Source: Flavobacteriales bacterium
Lineage (GTDB): Bacteria; Bacteroidota; Bacteroidia; Flavobacteriales_F; PHOS-HE28
Direction of reading: 5' to 3'
Assembly (NCBI GenBank): GCA_020635675.1
Contig: JACJZJ010000001.1
Coordinates: forward strand, 744,001-808,000
Length of the DNA stretch: 64,000 nucleotides
Every line of letters starts with the position of its first letter. Position 1 is the stretch's first letter. Both the position numbers and the translations under genes were made by a program. Below are positions 57,358 through 64,000 of the stretch, piece after piece. The notes under the pieces are model-generated. The model saw only the letters and a program-made list of their open reading frames with translations. It searched no databases and was not told the DNA's origin.

Positions 57358-59049
57358 CTAACCGTTCATGGATACGAGGAACTCCTCGTTGCTCTTGGTG
57401 CCTTCCATCCTGGATCTGATGAACTCCATCGCCTCCACCGGGTTCATGTCGGCCAGGTGCTTCCGCAGGATCCAGGTGCGTTGCAACACGTCCTTGTGAT
57501 GCAGCAGGTCGTCACGGCGGGTGCCACTGGTGATGACATCGATCGCCGGGAAGATGCGACGGTTGCTGATGCGGCGATCGAGCTGCAATTCCATGTTGCC
57601 CGTTCCTTTGAACTCCTCGAAGATCACCTCGTCCATCTTGGAACCGGTGTCGATCAGGGCGGTGGCCAGGATGGTGAGGCTGCCACCGTTCTCGATCTTC
57701 CGGGCTGCACCGAAGAAGCGCTTCGGTTTCTGCAATGCATTGGCATCCACGCCGCCGGAAAGGATCTTGCCGCTTGCCGGCTGAACGGTGTTGTGGGCAC
57801 GCGCCAGGCGGGTGATCGAGTCCAGAAGGATCACGACGTCATGGCCACATTCCACCATGGCCTTGGCCTTCTCCAGGACAAGGGTGGCCACCTTCACATG
57901 GCGGTCCGCGGGCTCGTCGAAGGTGCTCGCCACCACCTCGGCGTTCACGCTGCGCGCCATGTCGGTCACCTCCTCCGGGCGTTCATCGATCAGCAGTACG
58001 ATCAGGTACACCTCGGGATGGTTCGCGGCGATGGCGTTCGCCACGTCCTTCAGCAGTACCGTTTTGCCGGTCTTCGGTTGTGCCACGATCAGGCCACGCT
58101 GACCCTTGCCGATCGGCGCGAAGAGGTCCATGATCCGCATGGACATGTTCTGGTCCTTCTTGCCGACCAGGGTGAACTTCTCGTCGGGAAAGAGCGGCGT
58201 GAGGAATTTGAACGGTACACGATCACGCACCCAGTCCGGTTCGCGGCCGTTGATCTTCTCCACTTTCACCAAGGGGAAGAACTTGTCCCCTTCACGAGGC
58301 GGGCGCACGTAACCATGCACGGTATCACCGAGCTTCAGTCCGAACTGTTTGATCTGCTGGCCGCTCACGTAGACGTCATCGGGTGAAGCCAGGTAGTTAT
58401 AGTCGCTGCTGCGCAGGAAACCATAGCCGTCCGGCATGATCTCCAGCACGCCTTCCGTCTCCACGAAGGCATCGAAGCTCAGGTTCTCGCGAGGTGCGCG
58501 TTCGGGACGTGGTTCGCGGTCGCTCCCGCGGTCGCCGCGCTCATGGCCGTCGTTCCTGTCGCGCTTTTCGCGGCGATCGAAGCGTTCCCGTCGGTCGTTC
58601 CGGTCACCGCGGCGATCATCACGCTGATCGCGCCGATCCCGTCGTTGATCGCGCTGGCCATCATGGCCCTCGGTGGGTCGCTCGTCACGAGGTGCGGCCG
58701 CGGCCTTGGGCTCCTCGTTCCCGTCGGTGCCCTCGTCATCGTCCCCGTTCTCCTCCTCGTTCTCCTCGTTCTGGTCCTCGGCATCCTCACCGTTCACTTC
58801 CACAACGGGGTCGGGCTCGGGTTCGGGATCCTCGTCCGCCACGGCTTCCTGTGCGATGGCCGTATCGTCCTTCCTGGACACCGTGCTGGTCGCCTCGGCC
58901 ACACGGTCGGGTTTGGCGGCCTGCTCGTCAAGGATCCTGTAGATCAGGTCCTGCTTCTTCAGCGTATCGGCCTTCTTGATCTGGAGCTTCTTGGCGATCT
59001 CCTTCAGTTCGGAGAGCTTCATCTCGCTCAGCGACGTGATGTCGTGCAT
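57358..59049 (-). CDS. rho: Transcription termination factor Rho
   Basis: The 563-residue hexameric helicase has the N-terminal Rho helix bundle (MKLSELKEIAKKLQIKKAD), an OSBD/CSD RNA-binding domain (EGVLEIMPDGYGFLRSSDYN, YVSGQQIKQFGLKLGDTVHG), and the RecA-like ATPase with P-loop VAQPKTGKTVLLKDVANAIA, LIDERPEEVTDMARSV and GGVDANALQKPKRFFGAARK. Between residues about 60 and 190 lies a disordered insertion: first acidic, then Arg/Asp-rich (RRDRRDQRDDRRGDRNDRRE). Such insertions are typical of Bacteroidota and Actinomycetota Rho and can bind RNA or drive condensates. A leader of about 150 nt precedes it. Confidence 0.97.
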   Translation of the reverse strand: MHDITSLSEMKLSELKEIAKKLQIKKADTLKKQDLIYRILDEQAAKPDRVAEATSTVSRKDDTAIAQEAVADEDPEPEPDPVVEVNGEDAEDQNEENEEENGDDDEGTDGNEEPKAAAAPRDERPTEGHDGQRDQRRDRRDQRDDRRGDRNDRRERFDRREKRDRNDGHERGDRGSDREPRPERAPRENLSFDAFVETEGVLEIMPDGYGFLRSSDYNYLASPDDVYVSGQQIKQFGLKLGDTVHGYVRPPREGDKFFPLVKVEKINGREPDWVRDRVPFKFLTPLFPDEKFTLVGKKDQNMSMRIMDLFAPIGKGQRGLIVAQPKTGKTVLLKDVANAIAANHPEVYLIVLLIDERPEEVTDMARSVNAEVVASTFDEPADRHVKVATLVLEKAKAMVECGHDVVILLDSITRLARAHNTVQPASGKILSGGVDANALQKPKRFFGAARKIENGGSLTILATALIDTGSKMDEVIFEEFKGTGNMELQLDRRISNRRIFPAIDVITSGTRRDDLLHHKDVLQRTWILRKHLADMNPVEAMEFIRSRMEGTKSNEEFLVSMNG

Positions 59050-59197
59050 GACGGAAGATTGGCGTGGATGATGGCGTATGGCAACGCCTGCTTCGGCCCT
59101 GGTGCTGGACCCTGCTTTCGATGATGTTGTCGTTGTTTGGCGGCCGTGAAGAACTCACCGGCCGAACGAACTCGGCACAATAATAAGACAGGGACCG

Positions 59198-59205
59198 CAA
59201 ATACA
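59198..59205 (-). promoter_or_regulatory. Possible -7 box for rho
   Basis: The minus strand reads TGTATTTG, one change from TAnnTTTG, 148 nt before the rho ATG. If real, rho has a long untranslated leader and its promoter is back-to-back with that of the DUF4293 gene. Confidence 0.35.
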
Positions 59206-59214
59206 AGCGGCCTG

Positions 59215-59222
59215 TACTTTCG
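59215..59222 (+). promoter_or_regulatory. Candidate -7 promoter box for the DUF4293 gene
   Basis: TACTTTCG lies 7 nt before the ATG at 59230 and only 9 bases from the opposing rho box. Confidence 0.45.
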
Positions 59223-59229
59223 CGCCACC

Positions 59230-59709
59230 ATGCTCCAAAGGATACAGACCGTCTTCCTGGTGATCGCGGCCGCCATCGCTTTCGCGGCCATCGCCCTGCC
59301 CATGGCCACCTACACGCGAGGTTCGGACCAGGCCAAGGTGGTCCTACGCCCCATGGGTCTGTTCACCGGGGAGGGCGCGGAATTGTCCGATGTCGAACCC
59401 AAGGTGCCGTTCATGGCGGTCTTCGCGGTGCTCGGTTGTGCGCTCCTGGCCTCGGTGTTCCTGTTCAGGCACCGCACCCGCCAGCGTCGTGTCGTTCGCG
59501 GTACCTTTCTGGTCGCGCTCGGTGCGATCGCCTTCGCGGTGATCACCGATCGCTCGATCCAGGTCTATCTGGGGCAGGAGGCTCCGGTCTCCGTGAGCTA
59601 CGGTCCCTCGTTCTATGCCCCGCTGCTCGTGCTGGTGTTCGCCTATCTGGCCGATCGCGCCATCCGGAAGGACGAGGACCTGGTGCGAAGCGCGGACCGT
59701 CTGCGCTGA
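59230..59709 (+). CDS. DUF4293 family membrane protein
   Basis: The 159-residue protein starts MLQRIQTVFLVIAAAIAFAA, the DUF4293 signature, and has four membrane helices (also VPFMAVFAVLGCALLASVFL, GTFLVALGAIAFAVITD, FYAPLLVLVFAYLADRAI). Function unknown. The pairing of this family with rho, head to head, is common in Bacteroidota. The start follows the promoter box; an upstream open frame back to 59137 lies in the rho leader and was not used. Confidence 0.88.
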   Translation: MLQRIQTVFLVIAAAIAFAAIALPMATYTRGSDQAKVVLRPMGLFTGEGAELSDVEPKVPFMAVFAVLGCALLASVFLFRHRTRQRRVVRGTFLVALGAIAFAVITDRSIQVYLGQEAPVSVSYGPSFYAPLLVLVFAYLADRAIRKDEDLVRSADRLR

Positions 59710-60219
59710 TCAGGCCGGGCGCACCACACGTGGCCCGAGCTCGATCACCTCCAGGTCACGGAACGTCTTTCCGTCGATGGCGAAACGCAATGCGGTCCGT
59801 ACATGATGGAAGCCATGCCGCCCGGCCGCCCCGGGGTTCATGTGCAGCATGTTCAGCTTCTCGTCCCATTTCACCAGGCAGATGTGCGAATGGCCGCAGA
59901 TGAACAGGTCCGGTGCGTTCCGGGTCAGTTCGTCGCGCACGTGGCGGTCATAGCGCGGTGGCCTACCACCGATGTGCGTGATCCATACGTCAGCTTCCTC
60001 CGCCAAGAAGCGCAGGTCCTTCGGGAATTCCCGGCGGATCGCGGCGTCATCGATGTTGCCGTGCACGGCCCGGAGCGGCTTCCAGCGTTGCAGCGTATCG
60101 GTCACCTCCAGGTCGCCGATGTCACCGGCATGCCAGATGGCATCGCATCCGGCGAAGTGGTCCTCCAGGCGTGGGTCGAGCCAGCCATGGGTGTCGCTGA
60201 GGAGACCGATGCGGAGCAT
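59710..60219 (-). CDS. YfcE/MJ0936-like metallophosphoesterase
   Basis: The 169-residue phosphodiesterase has all five metal-binding blocks: LLSDTHGWLD, IWHAGDIGD, VHGNIDD, ITHIGG and FICGHSH. The compact size fits the YfcE family, which cleaves artificial phosphodiesters; natural substrate unknown. The stop abuts that of the convergent DUF4293 gene with no intervening base. Confidence 0.94.
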   Translation of the reverse strand: MLRIGLLSDTHGWLDPRLEDHFAGCDAIWHAGDIGDLEVTDTLQRWKPLRAVHGNIDDAAIRREFPKDLRFLAEEADVWITHIGGRPPRYDRHVRDELTRNAPDLFICGHSHICLVKWDEKLNMLHMNPGAAGRHGFHHVRTALRFAIDGKTFRDLEVIELGPRVVRPA

Positions 60220-60250
60220 GCTGCGAAGGTGGGATAGATCGAGCGACCGG

Positions 60251-60258
60251 TACTTTTG
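60251..60258 (+). promoter_or_regulatory. Candidate -7 promoter box for truA and the ABC exporter
   Basis: TACTTTTG is an exact TAnnTTTG match, 57 nt before the chosen truA ATG. A three-codon open frame (ATG at 60278) lies in between. Confidence 0.5.
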
Positions 60259-60315
60259 CGCCCGCTTTCCGATCCCATGGGCACATGATCACAGGTCCCC
60301 ATGGGCCTTTGCCTG

Positions 60316-61065
60316 ATGCCCCGCCACTTCCTCGAGATCGCCTTCCTGGGCACCGCCTACCGCGGCTGGCAGTTGCAACCCGACCGCCCCACGGTGCAGG
60401 GCGAGGTGGAGCGCGCCATGCGACGCGTGCTGCAACTGCCGAAGCTGGGCGTCGTGGGTTGTGGCCGCACCGACACCGGCGTGCACGCTTCGCAGTACTA
60501 CCTCCATTTCGACGCGCCGGAGGAGGTCCGCATCGACGACCGCCTCGTGCACGGCCTGAACAGTCTGCTTCCCGACGATATCGCCGCACGTCGGGTATTC
60601 CCGGTCGCGCCGGAAGATCACGCTCGGTTCAGCGCCACCGAACGCGGCTACGGGTATCATATCCATCGCCACAAGGATCCTTTCATAGAGGGGCGCTCCT
60701 ATCTCCTTCGGCCCGAATTGGATGTGGAAGCCATGGACCGGGCCTGCCGTGTGTTGGTGGGCCGGCAGGACTTCAGCAGTTTCTGCAAGGCAGGCAGCGA
60801 TAGTCGCACGATGATCTGTGACGTGCGCGAGGCACGCTGGGAGCGTACTGCTGCAGGCTGCCGCTTCATCATCAAGGCCGACCGCTTCCTGCGGAACATG
60901 GTGCGGGCGATCGTGGGTACCTCGCTGCGTATCGGCAAAGGGCAGCGGCCGGCAGAGGACATGGCGCTCGTGCTCGCGGCACACGACCGCAGTGCCGCCG
61001 GCAAGTCGGCCCCGGCGCGCGGCCTGTACCTTGACCGCGTGATCTATCCCTTTCTCCAGGCATGA
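60316..61065 (+). CDS. truA: tRNA pseudouridine(38-40) synthase TruA
   Basis: The 249-residue enzyme forms pseudouridine at tRNA positions 38-40. Motifs: FLEIAFLGTAYRGWQLQPD, VVGCGRTDTGVHASQYYLHF with catalytic Asp53, ARFSATERGYGYHIHR, FSSFCKAGSDSRTMICDV and FLRNMVRAIVGTSL. The start MPRHFLEI aligns with family N-termini; an in-frame ATG at 60301 would add five residues. The stop overlaps the ABC exporter start as ATGA. Confidence 0.95.
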   Translation: MPRHFLEIAFLGTAYRGWQLQPDRPTVQGEVERAMRRVLQLPKLGVVGCGRTDTGVHASQYYLHFDAPEEVRIDDRLVHGLNSLLPDDIAARRVFPVAPEDHARFSATERGYGYHIHRHKDPFIEGRSYLLRPELDVEAMDRACRVLVGRQDFSSFCKAGSDSRTMICDVREARWERTAAGCRFIIKADRFLRNMVRAIVGTSLRIGKGQRPAEDMALVLAAHDRSAAGKSAPARGLYLDRVIYPFLQA

Positions 61066-62834
61066 GCGCCACGAAGGGCAGGGCGTTCGATCAGCGCTTG
61101 TTCGCGCGTGTGATGACCTTTGTGCGACCCTACCGCACGGTCTTCTGGGTCACCTTCGCCCTCACCATCCTGCTATCCGGCATCGGTGTGGTGCGCCCGC
61201 TCTTGATGGGGGACATGATCGACCACCATGCCCTCACCGGGGACAAGAGCGGCCTGATCAGGATGACCCTGGTGGTCATGGCGTTGCTGGTGATCGAAAC
61301 GCTCGTTCAATTCTACCAGGCCTATTGGACCAGCTGGTTGGGACAGGCCGTCACCTTCGATCTGCGCACCCGTCTGTACGCGCACCTGCTGCGGTTCCGG
61401 ATGCGCTTCTTCGACCGCACCGCGATCGGCACACTGGTGACGCGGACCATCAGTGATATCGAGACCATCGACAGCATCTTCTCCCAGGGTCTGCTTTCCA
61501 TCATGGGCGACATCCTGAAGCTGGTCGTGGTCGTGGTCGTCATGTTCGTGGTGAACTGGAAGCTGGCCCTGTTGAGCATGGCGCCGATCCCGGTGCTGAT
61601 CTGGGCCACCAACATCTTCAAGAACAGCATCCAGAAGAGCTTCCAGGACGTGCGCACCCAGGTCGCCCGTCTCAATGCGTTCGTACAGGAGCATCTCCAA
61701 GGCATGGTGGTGGTCCAGGCGTTCGGGCGCGAACAGCAGGAGTTCGGGAAGTTCAAGGCGATCAACCGCGAACACCGCAGTGCGCACATCCGATCGGTCT
61801 TCGCCTATTCGGTCTTCTTCCCCGTGGTGGAGATCCTGGCGGCGATATCGCTGGCTTTCCTGGTCTGGTGGGGCGTCCGTGATGTCCTGAACGGTGTGGC
61901 CACTTTCGGCGACATCGTGGCGTACATCCTCTTCATCAACATGCTCTATCGCCCGATCCGGCAGCTCGCCGACCGGTTCAATGTGCTGCAGATGGGCATG
62001 GTGGGCAGCGAAAGGGTGTTCGGCCTGTTGGACACCGAGGCCACGATCGATGATGCGGGTGCGGCCTCCACGGAGCATATCCGCGGAGAGATCCGCATCG
62101 AAGGGCTTTGGTTCAGTTATGGCGACGTGGCGACGGGCACGCCGGACGGGGAAGTGGAGTGGGTCTTGAAGGGTGTCGACCTGGAGGTGGAGGCAGGCGA
62201 AATGGTGGCCCTGGTGGGGGCAACGGGGTCCGGCAAGACCTCCCTGATCAATGTGCTCAGCCGCGCCTACGAATACCAGAAAGGCAGTGTCCTTGTCGAT
62301 GGGCGTGAGATCAGGGAGTACCCATTGCAAGACCTCCGCAGGTGCATCTCAGTGGTGCTTCAGGATGTGTTCCTGTTCAGCGACACCGTGATCAACAACA
62401 TCACATTGAACGATCCTTCCATCTCGCGGGACCAGGTGGTCGCCGCGGCGCGAAGCGTTGGTGCGCATGATTTCATCATGCGGCTGCCGGATGGGTATGA
62501 CACCGATGTGCGTGAGCGGGGAGGGGTCCTTTCCGTGGGACAGCGTCAGCTGCTCTCCTTCATCCGCGCGATGGTGCACGATCCGCGCATCCTGGTGCTC
62601 GACGAGGCCACCAGTTCCGTGGACAGCGCCAGCGAGCAGATGATCCAGGAAGCCACCGCGCTCATCACGGAGGGGCGTACGAGCATCGTGATCGCCCACC
62701 GGCTGAGCACGATCCAGGATGCGGACCGGATCGTCGTGGTGGACAAGGGCCGGATCATCGAACAGGGCGACCACCAGGAACTCCTGGCGATGAACGGTGC
62801 TTACAAGCGGCTGTACGACCTGCAGTTCCGCTAG
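61062..62834 (+). CDS. MsbA-like ABC exporter (fused permease and ATPase)
   Basis: The 590-residue half-transporter has six membrane helices in residues about 20-310 (type 1 exporter; FFDRTAIGTLVTRTISDIET coupling region) and a C-terminal ATPase: Walker A LVGATGSGKTSLINVL, Q-loop VLQDVFLFSDTVINNI, signature GVLSVGQRQLLSFIRA (LSVGQ in place of LSGGQ), Walker B ILVLDEATSSVD and the H-loop IVIAHRLSTIQDADRI. Homodimers of this type export lipids or drugs; the substrate is not known. It is translationally coupled to truA. Confidence 0.94.
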   Translation: MSATKGRAFDQRLFARVMTFVRPYRTVFWVTFALTILLSGIGVVRPLLMGDMIDHHALTGDKSGLIRMTLVVMALLVIETLVQFYQAYWTSWLGQAVTFDLRTRLYAHLLRFRMRFFDRTAIGTLVTRTISDIETIDSIFSQGLLSIMGDILKLVVVVVVMFVVNWKLALLSMAPIPVLIWATNIFKNSIQKSFQDVRTQVARLNAFVQEHLQGMVVVQAFGREQQEFGKFKAINREHRSAHIRSVFAYSVFFPVVEILAAISLAFLVWWGVRDVLNGVATFGDIVAYILFINMLYRPIRQLADRFNVLQMGMVGSERVFGLLDTEATIDDAGAASTEHIRGEIRIEGLWFSYGDVATGTPDGEVEWVLKGVDLEVEAGEMVALVGATGSGKTSLINVLSRAYEYQKGSVLVDGREIREYPLQDLRRCISVVLQDVFLFSDTVINNITLNDPSISRDQVVAAARSVGAHDFIMRLPDGYDTDVRERGGVLSVGQRQLLSFIRAMVHDPRILVLDEATSSVDSASEQMIQEATALITEGRTSIVIAHRLSTIQDADRIVVVDKGRIIEQGDHQELLAMNGAYKRLYDLQFR

Positions 62835-62845
62835 ACCTCCCGCGG

Positions 62846-64000
62846 TCAACGCGTGATCTTCGCGCGCAGGTATGCACCCGTGTACCCCTCCTTCTCCTCC
62901 ATCAGTCCTTCTGGCGTTCCGCAGTAGACCACGGTTCCTCCGGCATCTCCGCCATCCGGGCCCAGGTCGATGACGTGGTCCGCGCATTTGATCACGTCCA
63001 TGTCGTGTTCGATCACGATCACGCTGTGACCGTTGGCGATCAGGGCCTCGAACGCGTCGAGCAGCTTGGCGGTGTCATGGAAATGGAGCCCGGTCGTGGG
63101 TTCGTCGAAGATGAAAAGCGTGGGTTTCTCATCGTGCCCTTTGATCAGGAACGAGGCGAGCTTGATGCGTTGGGCCTCGCCTCCGCTGAGGGTGCTGCTG
63201 CTCTGGCCGAGCTTCACATAGCCCAGACCGGTGCGTTGAAGGGGTAGGAGCTTCTGCACCACGCGTGAGCAGGCGGTCGGCCCTTCCGCCTGGGCCTGGA
63301 AGAAGGCGATCGCATCGTCCACCGTCAGATCGAGCACTTCCGCGATGTCCTTTCCCCCGAAGCGGACGTCCAGGATCTCGTCCTTGAATCGTTTGCCGTG
63401 GCACGCATCGCAACGAAGACGGATGTCGGCCATGAACTGCATTTCGATCTGCACTTCGCCCTCACCCTGGCACACTTCGCACCGGCCGCCATCGACATTG
63501 AACGAGAAGTAGGACGGTTTGTAACCGCGGACCTTCGACACGTCCTGGTCGCTGAAGAGCTGGCGGATATCATCATAGGCCTTCACATAGGTCACCGGAT
63601 TGCTTCGTGACGACCGGCCGATCGGGTCCTGGTCCACGAGCTCCACCGCCTGGACGCGTTTGATATCGCCCTCGAGCTGACGATGGGCACCGGGACGTTC
63701 GCCATAACCCTCCAGTTCCCGTCGCAGCAATGGATACAGGATCCGCTTGACCAGCGTGGTCTTGCCACTTCCGCTCACACCGGTGACCACCGTGAGCATG
63801 TGCAGCGGAAAGGTCACGTCGATGTCCTTCAGGTTGTTTTCCGAAGCCCCTCGCAGGACCAGCTTGTCCCGCACCGTGCGCCTTCGCGATGGCACCACGA
63901 TCCCGGCGCGGCCCGTCAGGTAGCACGCCGTCAGACCGTCGCTCTTCAGGAGTTCGGAATGCGTCCCGCTGAAGACGATCTCACCGCCATGCGATCCGGC
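62846..64000 (-). CDS. Second UvrA-family ATPase, C-terminal half (5' end outside window)
   Basis: The reading frame is open through base 64000, so at least 385 residues are encoded here and the N-terminal part is outside. The visible part covers the end of the first ABC half (GSHGGEIVFSGTHSELLKS) and the whole second half: Walker A VVTGVSGSGKTTLVKRIL, zinc cysteines CEVCQGEGEV and CDACHGKRF, signature SSTLSGGEAQRIKLA, Walker B LFIFDEPTTGLH. It is clearly a UvrA, and a different one from that at 32977-35874 (for example RRELEGYG and FLIKGHDEKP segments have no match there). Second copies are often UvrA2 proteins linked to stress or drug tolerance. Confidence 0.93.
   Translation of the reverse strand, partial: AGSHGGEIVFSGTHSELLKSDGLTACYLTGRAGIVVPSRRRTVRDKLVLRGASENNLKDIDVTFPLHMLTVVTGVSGSGKTTLVKRILYPLLRRELEGYGERPGAHRQLEGDIKRVQAVELVDQDPIGRSSRSNPVTYVKAYDDIRQLFSDQDVSKVRGYKPSYFSFNVDGGRCEVCQGEGEVQIEMQFMADIRLRCDACHGKRFKDEILDVRFGGKDIAEVLDLTVDDAIAFFQAQAEGPTACSRVVQKLLPLQRTGLGYVKLGQSSSTLSGGEAQRIKLASFLIKGHDEKPTLFIFDEPTTGLHFHDTAKLLDAFEALIANGHSVIVIEHDMDVIKCADHVIDLGPDGGDAGGTVVYCGTPEGLMEEKEGYTGAYLRAKITR

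Overview
The window is a GC-rich (roughly 60% by eye), densely coded chromosomal segment of a Bacteroidota bacterium, most likely a Flavobacteriales-type lineage. Supporting evidence: several proteins end in type B gliding-motility/type IX secretion (T9SS) C-terminal domains; two PorP/SprF family outer-membrane proteins; OmpA/PD40 proteins; an S46 dipeptidyl-peptidase; DUF4199 and DUF4293 membrane proteins flanking rho; a rho gene with a long charged insertion; and promoter-like TAnnTTTG or TAnnTTCG boxes instead of Shine-Dalgarno sites in front of many genes. LpxB and a Wza/Wzc pair indicate a Gram-negative envelope with lipid A and an exported polysaccharide. I see no rRNA, tRNA, CRISPR array, IS element or phage gene. 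No gene-free stretch exceeds about 180 bases.

Layout. (1) 1-17529, minus strand: two consecutive cassettes of the same design, each a large secreted type B T9SS substrate, then a PorP/SprF-like barrel, then an OmpA/PD40-type periplasmic protein. The upstream cassette encodes a 2886-residue protein with 26 tandem cysteine-rich 39-residue repeats (10087-13128). The left-most gene runs off the window. (2) 17648-20091, plus strand: an S46 peptidase with DPP11-like specificity signature and a pterin dehydratase. (3) 20145-23045, minus: DUF1573 protein, S41 protease, MORN-repeat protein. (4) 23190-28047, plus: a third type B T9SS protein and a secreted lysyl-endopeptidase-like protease. (5) 28116-32081, minus: a small secreted protein and a pair of envelope proteins, one with a barrel, TSP3 and SPOR-like regions, one with a duplicated beta-type domain plus a SPOR-like end. 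(6) 32222-43869, minus: a tightly packed run for surface polysaccharide (methyltransferase, GT4, Wza, Wzc, RmlC, WecA-like) continuing into a lytic transglycosylase, uvrA and a LOG-family gene. (7) 43938-64000, both strands: mostly housekeeping genes: lipoamide dehydrogenase, two related small membrane proteins, RidA, surE-X-lpxB, SpoIID-like, RlmI, ComEC, a Rieske protein, an MBL hydrolase, an Mpl-like ligase, DUF4199, rho, DUF4293, a phosphoesterase, truA, an MsbA-like ABC exporter and the C-terminal half of a second UvrA.

How the parts fit: the T9SS substrates, their SprF partners and the OmpA/PD40 proteins form surface-adhesin export and anchoring sets; the polysaccharide genes make and export an envelope glycan; peptidases at the surface or in the periplasm (S46, lysyl endopeptidase, S41) point to growth on peptides. 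The best candidate for an under-described system is the repeated substrate/SprF/OmpA cassette, with near-identical gene junctions, and its giant cysteine-rich repeat protein. A second candidate is the duplicated-domain/SPOR protein pair at 28502-32081.
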